This document shows positions 1-8,216 of a stretch of 64,000 bases of DNA, piece by piece. The translations under genes were made by a program, and so were the position numbers. The notes under the pieces are model-generated. The model did not search any database, was not told the DNA's origin, and worked only from the letters and a program-made list of their open reading frames with translations. The DNA comes from Eggerthia catenaformis OT 569 = DSM 20559 (GTDB lineage Bacteria; Bacillota_I; Bacilli_A; Erysipelotrichales; Coprobacillaceae): contig NZ_KB446648.1 of the NCBI RefSeq assembly GCF_000340375.1, positions 319,263 through 383,262 of the forward strand, given 5' to 3'. Within the stretch, counting starts at the first letter, position 1, and each line of letters starts with the position of its first letter.

Positions 1-141
1 CCTGAAAAACCAACACCAGATAAACCTGAAACAGGTGATAACAGCAATATTATGCTCTATACACTTATGCTTCTCACATCCGGTGGGGTATTTGGAGCTA
101 TTGAATTTATAAGGATGAGAAGAAGATTGAGAGAAAATTAA
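1..141 (+). CDS. C-terminal end of a sortase-anchored cell-wall surface protein (partial)
   Basis: Only the last 46 codons lie in the window; the gene enters from the left in frame 1 and stops with TAA at 139-141. The translation has a Pro/Lys/Glu-rich stretch (PEKPTPDKPETGD), a sorting motif of the form xPETG-D, then a hydrophobic segment of about 20 residues (YTLMLLTSGGVFGAIEF) and a basic tail (RMRRRLREN). This order is the classic C-terminal cell-wall sorting signal recognised by sortase, which cleaves between Thr and Gly and links the protein to peptidoglycan. The usual Leu of LPXTG is Lys here. The function of the missing N-terminal part cannot be told. Confidence 0.85.
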   Translation, partial: PEKPTPDKPETGDNSNIMLYTLMLLTSGGVFGAIEFIRMRRRLREN

Positions 142-185
142 TACTAATCCTTTAGGTTCAGATGTAGTTTCTATATAAAAATTAA

Positions 186-213
186 GGAAGATTCTTAAGA
201 ATCTTCCTTTTTT
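186..213. terminator. Rho-independent terminator after the surface protein
   Basis: A perfect 22-base palindrome (GGAAGATTCT/AAGAATCTTCC type, 186-207) is followed by a run of six T. It lies 45 bases after the stop of the anchored protein and before the convergent YigZ gene. Confidence 0.75.
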
Positions 214-255
214 AATGCTATATCATGTAAATAAAAACAGAGATAAATATCTCTG

Positions 256-849
256 TTAGTACTTTTCTATATAATCTTCACCAATGATCTTGTAACTGTA
301 TTGATTAGAAGTCAGATCTTTAATCTGATCTAAGAAAGAAGGATTCTTTAAATAAATCTGATAATGAACATGAGTATCATAAGAGATAGAGAGTAAAGGA
401 AGATTGGCAGTATGGATCATATACTCAATTTTTTTAGAAAAATGGTAATCAGTATTAATCTGATAGAGTTTTACCAATTCTTTTTCAACAATCTCCGCTT
501 TTTTTAATGCATCAGCAACACTATTTGTGTAAGCTCTGGTTAGTCCTCCTGCTCCTAACTTAATACCGCCAAAATACCTGGTCACTATTACTAGAATATT
601 TGTCAGTTCCTGTCTTTTTAAAACATTTAGCATAGGTAATCCTGCTGTACCGCTTGGCTCTCCATCATCATCAGCTTTTTCATGAGTACCTATAATATAA
701 GCTTTGCAGTTATGTGAGGCATCATTTTTAGAATACTTATTAATAAGATGTTCTATATCTTCTAAATGATTACAAGGGATAAGATGGGTTATAAATTCGG
801 ATTTTTTAATAGTCCGGCTGTATCTGGTATAATTTTTAACTGATTTCAT
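256..849 (-). CDS. YigZ/IMPACT family protein (UPF0029)
   Basis: The 197-residue protein has the UPF0029 signature: DDDGEPSGTAG followed about 25 residues on by VTRYFGGIKLGAGGL. Family members (E. coli YigZ, eukaryotic IMPACT) have an N-terminal RNase H-like fold and a C-terminal ferredoxin-like domain; a role linked to translation regulation has been proposed, but no enzyme activity is firmly known. The start MKSVKNYTRY at 849 is chosen because an AAAGGA Shine-Dalgarno sits just upstream; a longer reading from 897 adds 16 residues without a site of its own. It is a lone gene, convergent with the anchored-protein gene and divergent from the DegV gene. Confidence 0.85.
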   Translation of the reverse strand: MKSVKNYTRYSRTIKKSEFITHLIPCNHLEDIEHLINKYSKNDASHNCKAYIIGTHEKADDDGEPSGTAGLPMLNVLKRQELTNILVIVTRYFGGIKLGAGGLTRAYTNSVADALKKAEIVEKELVKLYQINTDYHFSKKIEYMIHTANLPLLSISYDTHVHYQIYLKNPSFLDQIKDLTSNQYSYKIIGEDYIEKY

Positions 850-907
850 TATGAGATTCCTTTCATATATTATTTTACATGCTTTAAAAAATCTCACAAT
901 GAAAAAT

Positions 908-936
908 TTGTAAATATGAATAAATTGTCCTATAAT
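908..936 (+). promoter_or_regulatory. Sigma-A promoter of the DegV gene
   Basis: TTGTAA (908-913), a 17-base spacer and a consensus TATAAT (931-936) lie 27 bases before the start codon, with GGGAGG in between. Confidence 0.7.
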
Positions 937-962
937 AAGGCAAAGGGAGGAAAAAGGTTAAT

Positions 963-1823
963 ATGAATAAGATAGCTATATTTACAGATAGTGGATGTCA
1001 GATCGAAATCAGAGATGAACATGAAGGAATATATATAGCTCCACTATCTATAACAATGCGTGGTCATGCATATTTAGATCAGATTGAAACCACAAGTCTT
1101 AATGTATTTGAAGAGATGGAAAAAGAAGACCAGATTGTATTAACGTCACAGCCTCCTTTAGGAGAAATGATCTCTGTATTACAGGATATTAAGAGAGATG
1201 GATATCATGAAGTGATAGGTATTAGTATTGCCTCAGGCTTATCATCTACAATTGCTTCAATGAAAGCTGCTGCTAGAGAAACCGGATTGCCAATCACATT
1301 AATTGATTCTCATGCAACCGCAAGAATACAGAGAGTCTTAGTAGAAACTGCTAAAAAACTAATAGAACAGAATAAAACTGCTCAAGAAATAAAAGAAATT
1401 TTAGATCAAATGGTTCAATCATCAGGTACTATTATTATGGTTCCTAATCTTGAACATTTAAGAAAAGGCGGACGTATTACTCCGGCTGTTGCTATGCTGG
1501 CAGGACTATTAAAGATTATTCCGGTGATGGAATTAAATCATGAACTGGGAGGCAAGATCGATACATTATGTAAGGTACGTACAATGAAAAAAGCTATTAA
1601 AGTACCTATTGATCGAATGATAGAGTTAGGAGTAAACAATCAAGACTATAAATTTGCGATTGAACATGTTCTTGCGAATGAGACAGCTTTAACTATGAAA
1701 GACTATTTAGAATCACAACTGGGAGAATGTGATGTTATTGTAAGAGAATTGCCTGCTGTTGTTGGTGCTCATATGGGTATTGGTGGAGTTGGTGTTCAAT
1801 TTATAAAAGATTATCAGGAATAG
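963..1823 (+). CDS. DegV family fatty-acid-binding protein
   Basis: The 286-residue protein starts MNKIAIFTDSGCQI and carries the DegV pattern: TDS near the N terminus, the SGLSST loop around residue 90, the DS(H)A motif around 116, and the C-terminal HMGIGGVGVQF glycine-rich end. DegV proteins (including FakB) bind one long-chain fatty acid and, with the kinase FakA, deliver acyl phosphate for phospholipid synthesis. No fakA lies nearby, so whether this is a FakB is inference. It is a single-gene unit with its own promoter at 908-936 and terminator at 1822-1845. Start supported by GGGAGGAAAAAGG. Confidence 0.88.
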   Translation: MNKIAIFTDSGCQIEIRDEHEGIYIAPLSITMRGHAYLDQIETTSLNVFEEMEKEDQIVLTSQPPLGEMISVLQDIKRDGYHEVIGISIASGLSSTIASMKAAARETGLPITLIDSHATARIQRVLVETAKKLIEQNKTAQEIKEILDQMVQSSGTIIMVPNLEHLRKGGRITPAVAMLAGLLKIIPVMELNHELGGKIDTLCKVRTMKKAIKVPIDRMIELGVNNQDYKFAIEHVLANETALTMKDYLESQLGECDVIVRELPAVVGAHMGIGGVGVQFIKDYQE

Positions 1824-1845
1824 ATGGATTTTCCATCTATTTTTT
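1822..1845 (+). terminator. Terminator of the DegV gene
   Basis: AGATGGA/TCCATCT stem with a TTTT loop region, overlapping the stop codon and followed by a T-rich run. Confidence 0.65.
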
Positions 1846-1909
1846 GTTATTGTATAGATAGTCCTTTATTTAGGTCTTAGTCATGGTTAAAATACGACAT
1901 TATCTGTTG

Positions 1910-1935
1910 TTTTCTGATATTCTTATATCAGAAAA
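1910..1935 (+). promoter_or_regulatory. Perfect 11-bp hairpin abutting the ribosome binding site
   Basis: TTTTCTGATAT-TCTT-ATATCAGAAAA forms a perfect 11-bp stem with a four-base loop. Its 3' arm runs directly into the Shine-Dalgarno GGAGAG of the next gene (start 1949). As DNA it is a palindromic operator candidate; as RNA it would lie against the ribosome site. Which of these applies is not shown by the sequence. Confidence 0.5.
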
Positions 1936-1948
1936 GGAGAGATGATAT

Positions 1949-2536
1949 ATGTTAAAAAACTATTTAAACTTAATGTTTATTAATTTAGAGGATGCTAAGG
2001 ATTATATCTACAGTATTGATAAAGAAGGTTATAATAAAAAACTTGAGCAGTGCTTTACTATGAAGCAGTTAAAGCTTATGATTCAAAAAAAGCATCAGCA
2101 TTATCTTAATCTGGGCATAAAGCATCTCTATAGTACAGATAATTTTGATGACTTGGAAAATGATTTAATCATGATGAATTATTTCTTTTCACAGGAAAGA
2201 GAATTTGACTATATTAAAATTCATCTGAAAGACGAATTATTAAAAATTGAGGATAAAATCAATTTATATAGAATATTAAGACATCTAGTGAACATTGATA
2301 CAAAAACAATTATTGAGACCCTTTATCATAAAAGCTACATTAATGAAGAACAGGCAGCTTATTTTTCACTTATTGAAAATCAAATAGAAAAAGCTTATTA
2401 TTATCTCTATGCAATGAATGATCAGCCGCATGATAAAGTTTTAGATTTATATTCTTCTTATGATTTAATTGGGACTTATAAATTATTAAGACATTATCAT
2501 CAGAATCATAAAATGTATGAGGTATCTTATAGTTAG
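1949..2536 (+). CDS. Hypothetical protein upstream of a WYL regulator
   Basis: I do not recognise the 195-residue product. It looks largely alpha-helical, is rich in Lys, Tyr and Leu, has no signal peptide, no convincing membrane segment and no Cys pair. It starts after AAAAGGAGAG with a perfect hairpin immediately upstream, and ends 7 bases before the WYL-domain gene, so the two are very likely co-transcribed. The short TPR-like helices (for example YLYAMNDQPHDKVLDLYSSY near residue 150) are only suggestive. A partner or co-regulator of the WYL protein is an inference from the tight linkage. Confidence 0.7.
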   Translation: MLKNYLNLMFINLEDAKDYIYSIDKEGYNKKLEQCFTMKQLKLMIQKKHQHYLNLGIKHLYSTDNFDDLENDLIMMNYFFSQEREFDYIKIHLKDELLKIEDKINLYRILRHLVNIDTKTIIETLYHKSYINEEQAAYFSLIENQIEKAYYYLYAMNDQPHDKVLDLYSSYDLIGTYKLLRHYHQNHKMYEVSYS

Positions 2537-2543
2537 GAGAAAT

Positions 2544-3506
2544 ATGGGAAATAAAATCTATTATTTATTAAAAATACTGATAGAACATCATCATTTAACA
2601 TCTTATCAGATTATTCAGATTTTAGAGTCTGATTATTCACTTACAAGCAATAAAAAAGAAATCATCAAACTCGTTAAGATTATTAATGATTTCTTTTTGT
2701 TGCTTATGCAAAAGAAATATATTCTTTCTAAAAAAAGCTATGGGTATTATGTTATAGAAGGATTTTTTGAAGATGGACAGATACAACTGTTATTGGATTC
2801 AGTTATCTTTAATAAAGATGCATCTTATCAGGATAAGAAATTATTAATAGATAAGATAAGACAGTTATCATCTCTGATTCAGCTTAATAGATTAACTGTG
2901 AATCATGTCGAATCATCACAGAATCATTCTCTGTTATTAAATTTATCTAATATTATTCATGCAATTGATCAGAATAAGAATATTTCTTTTAAATATGTTG
3001 ATTATAAGATAGAAAATCATCATCCTATAGAAGTATCCTCTAAGGATTATTTGGTATCTCCTTATAAGATTATCATTGATAATAATCATTATTATCTGAT
3101 TGGTTACTACCATAAGAGAAAAGATATGCTTTCCACTTATCGTATTGATCGTATGAGAAGAGTAATGAGCGCTTCCAGAAGTCATTATATAGATATTACT
3201 GAACAGTATGATTTAGATGAATATATTAAGTCTTTTAATATGTTTATTAATGGGAAAGAAACAGACTTTGTTTTCATTTTTCATGAATCTCTTATGAGAG
3301 AAACTGTTTCCAGATTTGGTGAGAGTATTAATCTGACTAAGTTAAAAGATCATTATTATAAAGCAATAGTATCTGATTTAAAAATAACTGCGGGATTAAA
3401 GTTTTGGGCTATGATGATGGGCAGTAAATTACAGGTTATTGCTCCTGATAGTTTAAGAGAAGATATTGTTAGAGAATTAAAGGAGAGTATTGCTCACTAT
3501 GAATAA
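2544..3506 (+). CDS. WYL domain-containing transcriptional regulator
   Basis: The 320-residue protein has an N-terminal winged-helix-like region (about 1-80) and a WYL domain (about 140-220) with the typical spacing YLVSPYKIIIDNNHYYLIGYY and, further on, the STYRIDRMRRV motif. WYL proteins bind DNA and sense a ligand, often nucleic acid or nucleotide, through the WYL pocket; many control defence or DNA-damage genes, others ordinary metabolism. The ATG at 2544 is preferred over one 9 codons upstream because TAGGAG precedes it. It follows the unknown gene at 1949 and ends before a bidirectional terminator. The regulated target is unknown; the palindrome at 1910-1935 is a possible operator. Confidence 0.82.
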   Translation: MGNKIYYLLKILIEHHHLTSYQIIQILESDYSLTSNKKEIIKLVKIINDFFLLLMQKKYILSKKSYGYYVIEGFFEDGQIQLLLDSVIFNKDASYQDKKLLIDKIRQLSSLIQLNRLTVNHVESSQNHSLLLNLSNIIHAIDQNKNISFKYVDYKIENHHPIEVSSKDYLVSPYKIIIDNNHYYLIGYYHKRKDMLSTYRIDRMRRVMSASRSHYIDITEQYDLDEYIKSFNMFINGKETDFVFIFHESLMRETVSRFGESINLTKLKDHYYKAIVSDLKITAGLKFWAMMMGSKLQVIAPDSLREDIVRELKESIAHYE

Positions 3507-3576
3507 TTCATAAATGATTATACTTACATCATATGAATGAAATTATAAAAACTGATAAATGTGATTGGGAGAATCA

Positions 3577-3618
3577 CATAAAAAGGATTAAGTCCTGTCT
3601 TACAGGATTTAATCCTTT
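3577..3618. terminator. Bidirectional terminator between the WYL gene and asd
   Basis: A 17-bp stem with one G-U pair (AAAGGATTAAGTCCTGT, 3582-3598, against 3602-3618, loop CTT). On the minus strand it is followed by TTTTT, so it terminates hom-asd; it can also stop plus-strand transcripts. Confidence 0.75.
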
Positions 3619-4714
3619 ATTTCTCTTTTAAGAATCCTTTAGCTTTAAGCAGTTCAGCACATAAGAGTGCACCGCCGGCAGCTCCTCTGATAGTGTTATG
3701 AGAAAGACCTATGAACTTCCAATCATAAATTTTATCTTGTCTGAGTCTTCCTACAGAAATACCAAATCCATTTTCATAATTGACATCTAAAGATACCTGT
3801 GGTCTGTTGTCTTCTTCCAGATATTGAATAAACTGTTTAGGGGCATGAGGAAGATGTAAGTCCTGTGGTGTACCTTTAAAGTTGATTAGTTTCTCTATTA
3901 ATTCTTGTTTTGATGGATTCTTTCTAAACTTAACAAATACGGCAGCTGTGTGTCCATAGAGAACAGGAACTCTGATACATTGAGAAGTAATAGTAATTGT
4001 TTTTTCATCTAAAGGAACAATGACTTTTTTCTGATGGTCAATATGACCCCAAATTCTTAGCGGTTCTTGCTCAGATTTCTCTTCTTCACCGCCAATAAAT
4101 GGAATAATATTATTATTCATTTCAGGCCAGTCTTTAAAGTTTTTGCCTGCTCCGCTAATAGCCTGATAGGTTGTTACAACAACTTCATAGGGTTCAAATT
4201 CTTTCCATGCGGTGAGGACCGGTGTATAAGATTGAATAGAACAATTAGGCTTTACAGCAATAAAACCGTTTTTTGTCTGTAATCTTTCTTTCTGGTATTG
4301 AATGATATCTGTAGCATAATCATTAATTTCAGGAATAATCATTGGTACATCAGGTGTCCAGCGATGAGCACTATTATTTGATATAACAGGTGTTTCAGCC
4401 TTTGCATAAGCTTCTTCAATAGCCATGATTTCATCTTTACTCATATCAACAGCGGAAAAGACAAAGTCTACCTGAGAAGCCATTGTATCTATATCATTCA
4501 CATCTAATAAGACAAGATTTTTAACTGCTTCAGGAATAGACATATCCATTTTCCATCTCCCTTTAACAGCTTCATTATATGTCTTACCGGCATTTTTAGG
4601 ACTGGCAGCAATAGCCTTTATTTCAAAATAGGGATGATTCTCTAAGAGAACAATAAATCTCTGACCGACCATTCCTGTTGCTCCAAGAATACCTACTTTT
4701 AGTTTTCTATTCAT
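3617..4714 (-). CDS. asd: Aspartate-semialdehyde dehydrogenase
   Basis: The enzyme reduces aspartyl phosphate to aspartate semialdehyde with NADPH, the branch point to threonine/methionine and to lysine and diaminopimelate. The 365 residues begin with the dinucleotide-binding loop GILGATGMVGQRF; the catalytic Cys is at about 158 in KPNCSIQSY and the active-site His at about 255 in YGHTAA. Length and motifs fit the archaeal/fungal-type subfamily, not the shorter classic bacterial type. It lies 9 bases downstream of hom, in one operon, with an AGGAGG site before ATG. The terminator at 3577-3618 overlaps its stop. Confidence 0.92.
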   Translation of the reverse strand: MNRKLKVGILGATGMVGQRFIVLLENHPYFEIKAIAASPKNAGKTYNEAVKGRWKMDMSIPEAVKNLVLLDVNDIDTMASQVDFVFSAVDMSKDEIMAIEEAYAKAETPVISNNSAHRWTPDVPMIIPEINDYATDIIQYQKERLQTKNGFIAVKPNCSIQSYTPVLTAWKEFEPYEVVVTTYQAISGAGKNFKDWPEMNNNIIPFIGGEEEKSEQEPLRIWGHIDHQKKVIVPLDEKTITITSQCIRVPVLYGHTAAVFVKFRKNPSKQELIEKLINFKGTPQDLHLPHAPKQFIQYLEEDNRPQVSLDVNYENGFGISVGRLRQDKIYDWKFIGLSHNTIRGAAGGALLCAELLKAKGFLKEK

Positions 4715-4723
4715 AATAGCCTC

Positions 4724-5878
4724 CTAGCTTCTTACTTTGAAATATTGATATTCCGTATCTTTTAATAATTCTTTTAGCTCTTTAAGATCATATTCTTCTG
4801 TAATATAGATATGCTCTTTTTCTATAACTAAATAGGACTCATATCTAATATTAAGCATTTGATTGGTGCGAATATAATACTGAGATCTTGTGATTGGCTT
4901 AATCTTATCAGTAACAGGATAATCATGTGACCATATTTCTTTATTATGAGTTTTTATAATATCACTTACAACAGCACTTGCGGTTACATAGCGTCCTGCA
5001 CCTTTACCATAATAAAGAACATTTTCTAAATAATCAGTTGTGATTTCAACAACATTATAAGCCCCCATAACATTTCCAACAATATCAGTTAAGGGAATAA
5101 GAGTAGGTGAAACATCAATGCCAATACTATCTTCATATAATTCACTTTTAGCAATCAGCTTAATGCGATAGCCAAGCTTTTTAGCATAATCCATATCTTT
5201 TTTAGTAACAGAACGGATACCTCTTGTTGTAATCAGATCAAAGTCAAAATGCTTATGATAAGCATTCATTGCTAATATCTTAATCTTATGGGCTGCATCA
5301 ATGCCATCCAGATCCAATGAAGCATTGGCTTCTACAAAACCTAAATCATTAGCGATTTTTAAAGCTTCATCAAAATCAAGATTATCTGTTTCCATTAAAG
5401 AAAGAATAAAGTTTGTTGTTCCATTAAGAATACCCTCTATTTTACTGATATTATTTGCAATCAGATCTTCTTTTTCACTGACTACAACAGGTATTCCTCC
5501 GCCGACACTGGCTTCATAAAAAATATGAACACCATTCTCATAAGCTGTTTCAAATATTTCTTTTCCTTCATGAGCAAGTAAAGCTTTATTTGCAGTCACA
5601 ACATGCTTTTTATTATTTAAAGCTTCTAGAATAATAGATTTTGCGATTGTTGTTCCGCCTATCAGCTCCACAACAACATTAACTTCAGGATCATTGATAA
5701 CTTGATGATAATCAGCAGTGTAGATAATATCCGGACTAAGACTCACTTTTTCTAAGGCACAGCCATATTTGACTCTGACTTCTTCATTTATTGTTTTTTC
5801 TAATCTTGTCTTTTCTTTTGTTAAGATATCGGCTACTCCAAATCCGACTGTTCCCAGCCCTATTATACCAATAACCAT
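4724..5878 (-). CDS. hom: Homoserine dehydrogenase, short form
   Basis: It reduces aspartate semialdehyde to homoserine. The N-terminal Rossmann motif GIIGLGTVGFGV, the TANKAL lysine (about 98), EASVGGGIPV (about 122-131) and NGTTNFIL (about 152-159) are all present. The protein is 384 residues; the usual Gram-positive enzyme of about 430 residues ends in a full ACT domain that binds threonine. Here only a short C-terminal piece of about 60 residues follows the catalytic part, so classical threonine feedback may be weak or absent (inference). First gene of hom-asd, with AGGAGG before the ATG and tandem TTGACA boxes upstream. Confidence 0.92.
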   Translation of the reverse strand: MVIGIIGLGTVGFGVADILTKEKTRLEKTINEEVRVKYGCALEKVSLSPDIIYTADYHQVINDPEVNVVVELIGGTTIAKSIILEALNNKKHVVTANKALLAHEGKEIFETAYENGVHIFYEASVGGGIPVVVSEKEDLIANNISKIEGILNGTTNFILSLMETDNLDFDEALKIANDLGFVEANASLDLDGIDAAHKIKILAMNAYHKHFDFDLITTRGIRSVTKKDMDYAKKLGYRIKLIAKSELYEDSIGIDVSPTLIPLTDIVGNVMGAYNVVEITTDYLENVLYYGKGAGRYVTASAVVSDIIKTHNKEIWSHDYPVTDKIKPITRSQYYIRTNQMLNIRYESYLVIEKEHIYITEEYDLKELKELLKDTEYQYFKVRS

Positions 5879-5895
5879 ACGAGTCCTCCTATTCT

Positions 5896-5934
5896 ATGAT
5901 ACTTAAACTTATCATGTGTCAATTATTTTGTCAA
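5896..5934 (-). promoter_or_regulatory. Promoter region of hom-asd with tandem TTGACA boxes
   Basis: On the minus strand two perfect TTGACA hexamers occur 12 bases apart (5934-5929 and 5922-5917). A -10-like TATCAT (5901-5896) follows the second at a short 15-base spacing. No T-box or lysine-type leader is visible because the leader is very short. Confidence 0.5.
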
Positions 5935-5946
5935 TTCATTAAGAAA

Positions 5947-6690
5947 TCACTGTAATATATCATTAATACATTCATTAACTGAATGGATAATCATATCAGC
6001 TTTCTTCTTTAATTCCTTAGGAGAATAATTAAAACAATAAGCCATTGAAGCGGCATCAAGCATTGTTATATCATTCCAGCTATCACCAATCGCAATAGTT
6101 TTTTGACTCATATAGTATTTTTCCATAAATTTTAAACCATTGCCCTTAGAACAGTTTACAGGAGCAACATCAACATGCTCATTATTTTGAAAAGCAATCA
6201 TATAATCTTGATAGTAAGTATTAATATAATCGCAGCATAATTTAGCTTCTTTAAGTTCAGAAGATTTAAAATGAAAATTAAAATCAGTGACTTCTTCAAT
6301 CTTCAGATCATTTAAAGAATCAATTTTTGTACCCATATCCGGAGGAAGTTTTTTATTTGTTCCACAGACATATACCTTATTATCAGAAGAAATAGAAATC
6401 CAAGCATTTATTTTCTGATTAATTTCCTTAACAAAATGATAAGGAATTGTTTTTTCAAAAATAATATGCTGATGCTTATCTAGAATCATAGCTCCTGAAC
6501 AGGTAATATAGAAGTCATAGGAAATATCATAGCCAATACTTGGTATTGTAATGCCATTAAGCTGTCGTCCGGTACAGACTCCAAACTTATGTCCGGTATT
6601 CTGAAATCTTTTAATAGCTTCCAGATCTTCTTGATGAAATGAGCCATTAAAATATAGGGTATTGTCAAAATCACTTGCAAGTAAATACAT
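5947..6690 (-). CDS. Cof-type HAD phosphatase
   Basis: The 247-residue protein has the HAD motif I DFDNT at residues 7-11 (nucleophile and acid Asp), motif II in the CTGRQ region, and the C-terminal motif III/IV GDSWNDITML. The C2 cap is of the Cof/YidA type; such enzymes dephosphorylate sugar phosphates, nucleotides or flavin precursors, and the substrate cannot be read from sequence. Start supported by GGAGG. It stands alone, divergent from the V-ATPase operon. Two further Cof-type paralogues are in this window (38430 and 62787). Confidence 0.87.
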   Translation of the reverse strand: MYLLASDFDNTLYFNGSFHQEDLEAIKRFQNTGHKFGVCTGRQLNGITIPSIGYDISYDFYITCSGAMILDKHQHIIFEKTIPYHFVKEINQKINAWISISSDNKVYVCGTNKKLPPDMGTKIDSLNDLKIEEVTDFNFHFKSSELKEAKLCCDYINTYYQDYMIAFQNNEHVDVAPVNCSKGNGLKFMEKYYMSQKTIAIGDSWNDITMLDAASMAYCFNYSPKELKKKADMIIHSVNECINDILQ

Positions 6691-6795
6691 AATAATCCTC
6701 CATTACTTATTTATTATAGGACAAACTCTGTTAATATTATAGTCTAATTGATATAATAATCATATAAATCAAGTATATTAAAGAAAATCAAGGGG

Positions 6796-6850
6796 ATAAG
6801 CGGTTTCAAATGCTTGAATTTTAATAAAATAAGAGTAGTATTGACTCTTA
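6796..6850 (+). promoter_or_regulatory. Putative promoter and leader hairpin of the V-ATPase operon
   Basis: TTGAAT (6814-6819), 16 bases, TAGTAT (6836-6841) is a plausible sigma-A promoter. A 7-bp inverted repeat TAAGAGT-AGTATTG-ACTCTTA (6830-6850) overlaps it and ends just before the AAGGGGTG ribosome site. Upstream, GATAAGCGGTTTCA (about 6795-6808) weakly resembles a catabolite-response element. Confidence 0.4.
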
Positions 6851-6867
6851 GATAAGGGGTGAATGAT

Positions 6868-7176
6868 ATGGATAAACTCATTAACGATATTATCTCTTTA
6901 GATCATCAGTGCAGTCAGGCAGTTGAAGAGGCTAAAAAGCAGAAAGCTGAATCAAAGGCTAATATGAATAAGCGAAAGAAAGAAATCTATAATGAATTTG
7001 TAGCTGAATATCAAAAGAGACTGGATAAAAAGAAAGCGGAGCTAGAAGCATCTATTGCTTCTACAAAAGCAAAAAATGAAGAAACTTATAAAGAACAGCT
7101 AAATAGTCTTTCTATATATTATAATGAGCATAAAAATGAGTGGATTAAGACTATGGTAGAAAGATGTAAGCAGTAA
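6868..7176 (+). CDS. V-type ATPase subunit G/H (peripheral stalk)
   Basis: The 102-residue product is nearly all charged heptad-like helix (KKQKAESKANMNKRKKEIYN and on), as expected for the peripheral stalk G/H subunit that pairs with subunit E. It is assigned mostly by position: first gene of the operon, 1 base before subunit C. The ATG at 6868 lies 6 bases after AAGGGGTG; a GTG three codons earlier overlaps the ribosome site and is less likely. In Enterococcus hirae nomenclature this would be the NtpF-like position. Confidence 0.78.
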   Translation: MDKLINDIISLDHQCSQAVEEAKKQKAESKANMNKRKKEIYNEFVAEYQKRLDKKKAELEASIASTKAKNEETYKEQLNSLSIYYNEHKNEWIKTMVERCKQ

Positions 7177-7177
7177 G

Positions 7178-8203
7178 ATGGGACTTTCAGATAAAGCCAT
7201 ACTCGCAAAAGCAAGAGCTATGTATGGTCATCATTTAGATGGTGCAGATTATAATCAGCTTTTGGAAAGAAGAAGCATCGCTGATGTTGTGGCATATTTA
7301 AGATCTGATACAGATTATGCAAAAGTATTTGAGGGAATCAGAGAAGATATTCATCGTGGACGATTAGAGGCTATTTTAAATGAGGAATCTTTTTTTAGAG
7401 TTAGTCGGATGATTCGTTATGCTCCTAAAAAAGAACAGTCTTTTTATTCTTTAGGTATTACTAAGAATGAAATAGAGATTATTCTTCATCGTATTAGAAG
7501 CTTAATGAATAATCGATTAGATGACTTTCATCTTTCTTTTCCGGGATACTTAAAGAAATATGCTTCGTTTCCGGTAGAAAGATTATTAGAAGTAAGAAGT
7601 CTTGAAGATCTTTATTATTTATTAGAAAAGACACGGTATCAGAGTGTTTTAAAGATGGTCTGTATGCAAAAAAGTTTTAACATGAATACTCTTGAATTAG
7701 AGCTTAAACGGGCTTTTTATGATACTTATATAGAAACTATTAATCATCTCTACAAGGGTAAACAGAGAGCTGAATTACTAACAATGATAGAAACACAGCT
7801 GGAGCTGGAGAATATTACTAAGATCTATCGCTTGAAGAAATATTTTCAGACAAATGATCAGGATATTAAGAGTGTTCTTTTATTAGATCATTCGAGAATG
7901 AGCAAGAAGATGATAAATGATTTAATCAGTAGTAAAGATGCTGATGAATTATTGGTAAAGCTTGCTAAGTCGCCTTATAAGCTTTATGTTGATGATAATG
8001 AATATGTTTATATTGAGTACTATACACAGAAGATTGTTTATAATCTTGCCAGAAGGCATATGAGATTTTCTTCTCAGTCACCGCTTGTTTATATGACTTA
8101 TGTTTTTATTCATGCTATGGAAACAGAAAATTTAAAGCATATTATTGAAGGACTTAGATATGGAGAAAGTCCTGATGAAATAAGAAAATTATTAATCTAT
8201 TAG
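7178..8203 (+). CDS. ntpC: V-type ATPase subunit C (AC39/d-like)
   Basis: The 341-residue soluble helical protein has the pattern of the C/AC39 family: AKARAMYGHHLDGADYNQLL at the N terminus and repeated helical bundles with AELLTMIETQLELENITKIYR in the middle. The subunit forms the funnel-shaped socket that joins the central stalk (D, F) to the rotating K ring. The start is 1 base after the stop of the preceding gene, so translational coupling is likely. Length is typical for bacterial V-ATPases. Confidence 0.88.
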   Translation: MGLSDKAILAKARAMYGHHLDGADYNQLLERRSIADVVAYLRSDTDYAKVFEGIREDIHRGRLEAILNEESFFRVSRMIRYAPKKEQSFYSLGITKNEIEIILHRIRSLMNNRLDDFHLSFPGYLKKYASFPVERLLEVRSLEDLYYLLEKTRYQSVLKMVCMQKSFNMNTLELELKRAFYDTYIETINHLYKGKQRAELLTMIETQLELENITKIYRLKKYFQTNDQDIKSVLLLDHSRMSKKMINDLISSKDADELLVKLAKSPYKLYVDDNEYVYIEYYTQKIVYNLARRHMRFSSQSPLVYMTYVFIHAMETENLKHIIEGLRYGESPDEIRKLLIY

Positions 8204-8216
8204 GAAGGAGAGACAC

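Noticed and set aside
3560-3578. Short hairpin TGTGATT/AATCACA before the bidirectional terminator
   Set aside because: No T-run and only 7 bp; it may simply be chance in an AT-rich intergenic region.
5879-5946. Possible T-box or lysine riboswitch in front of hom-asd
   Set aside because: The leader is only some tens of bases and shows none of the conserved elements such as the T-box sequence.
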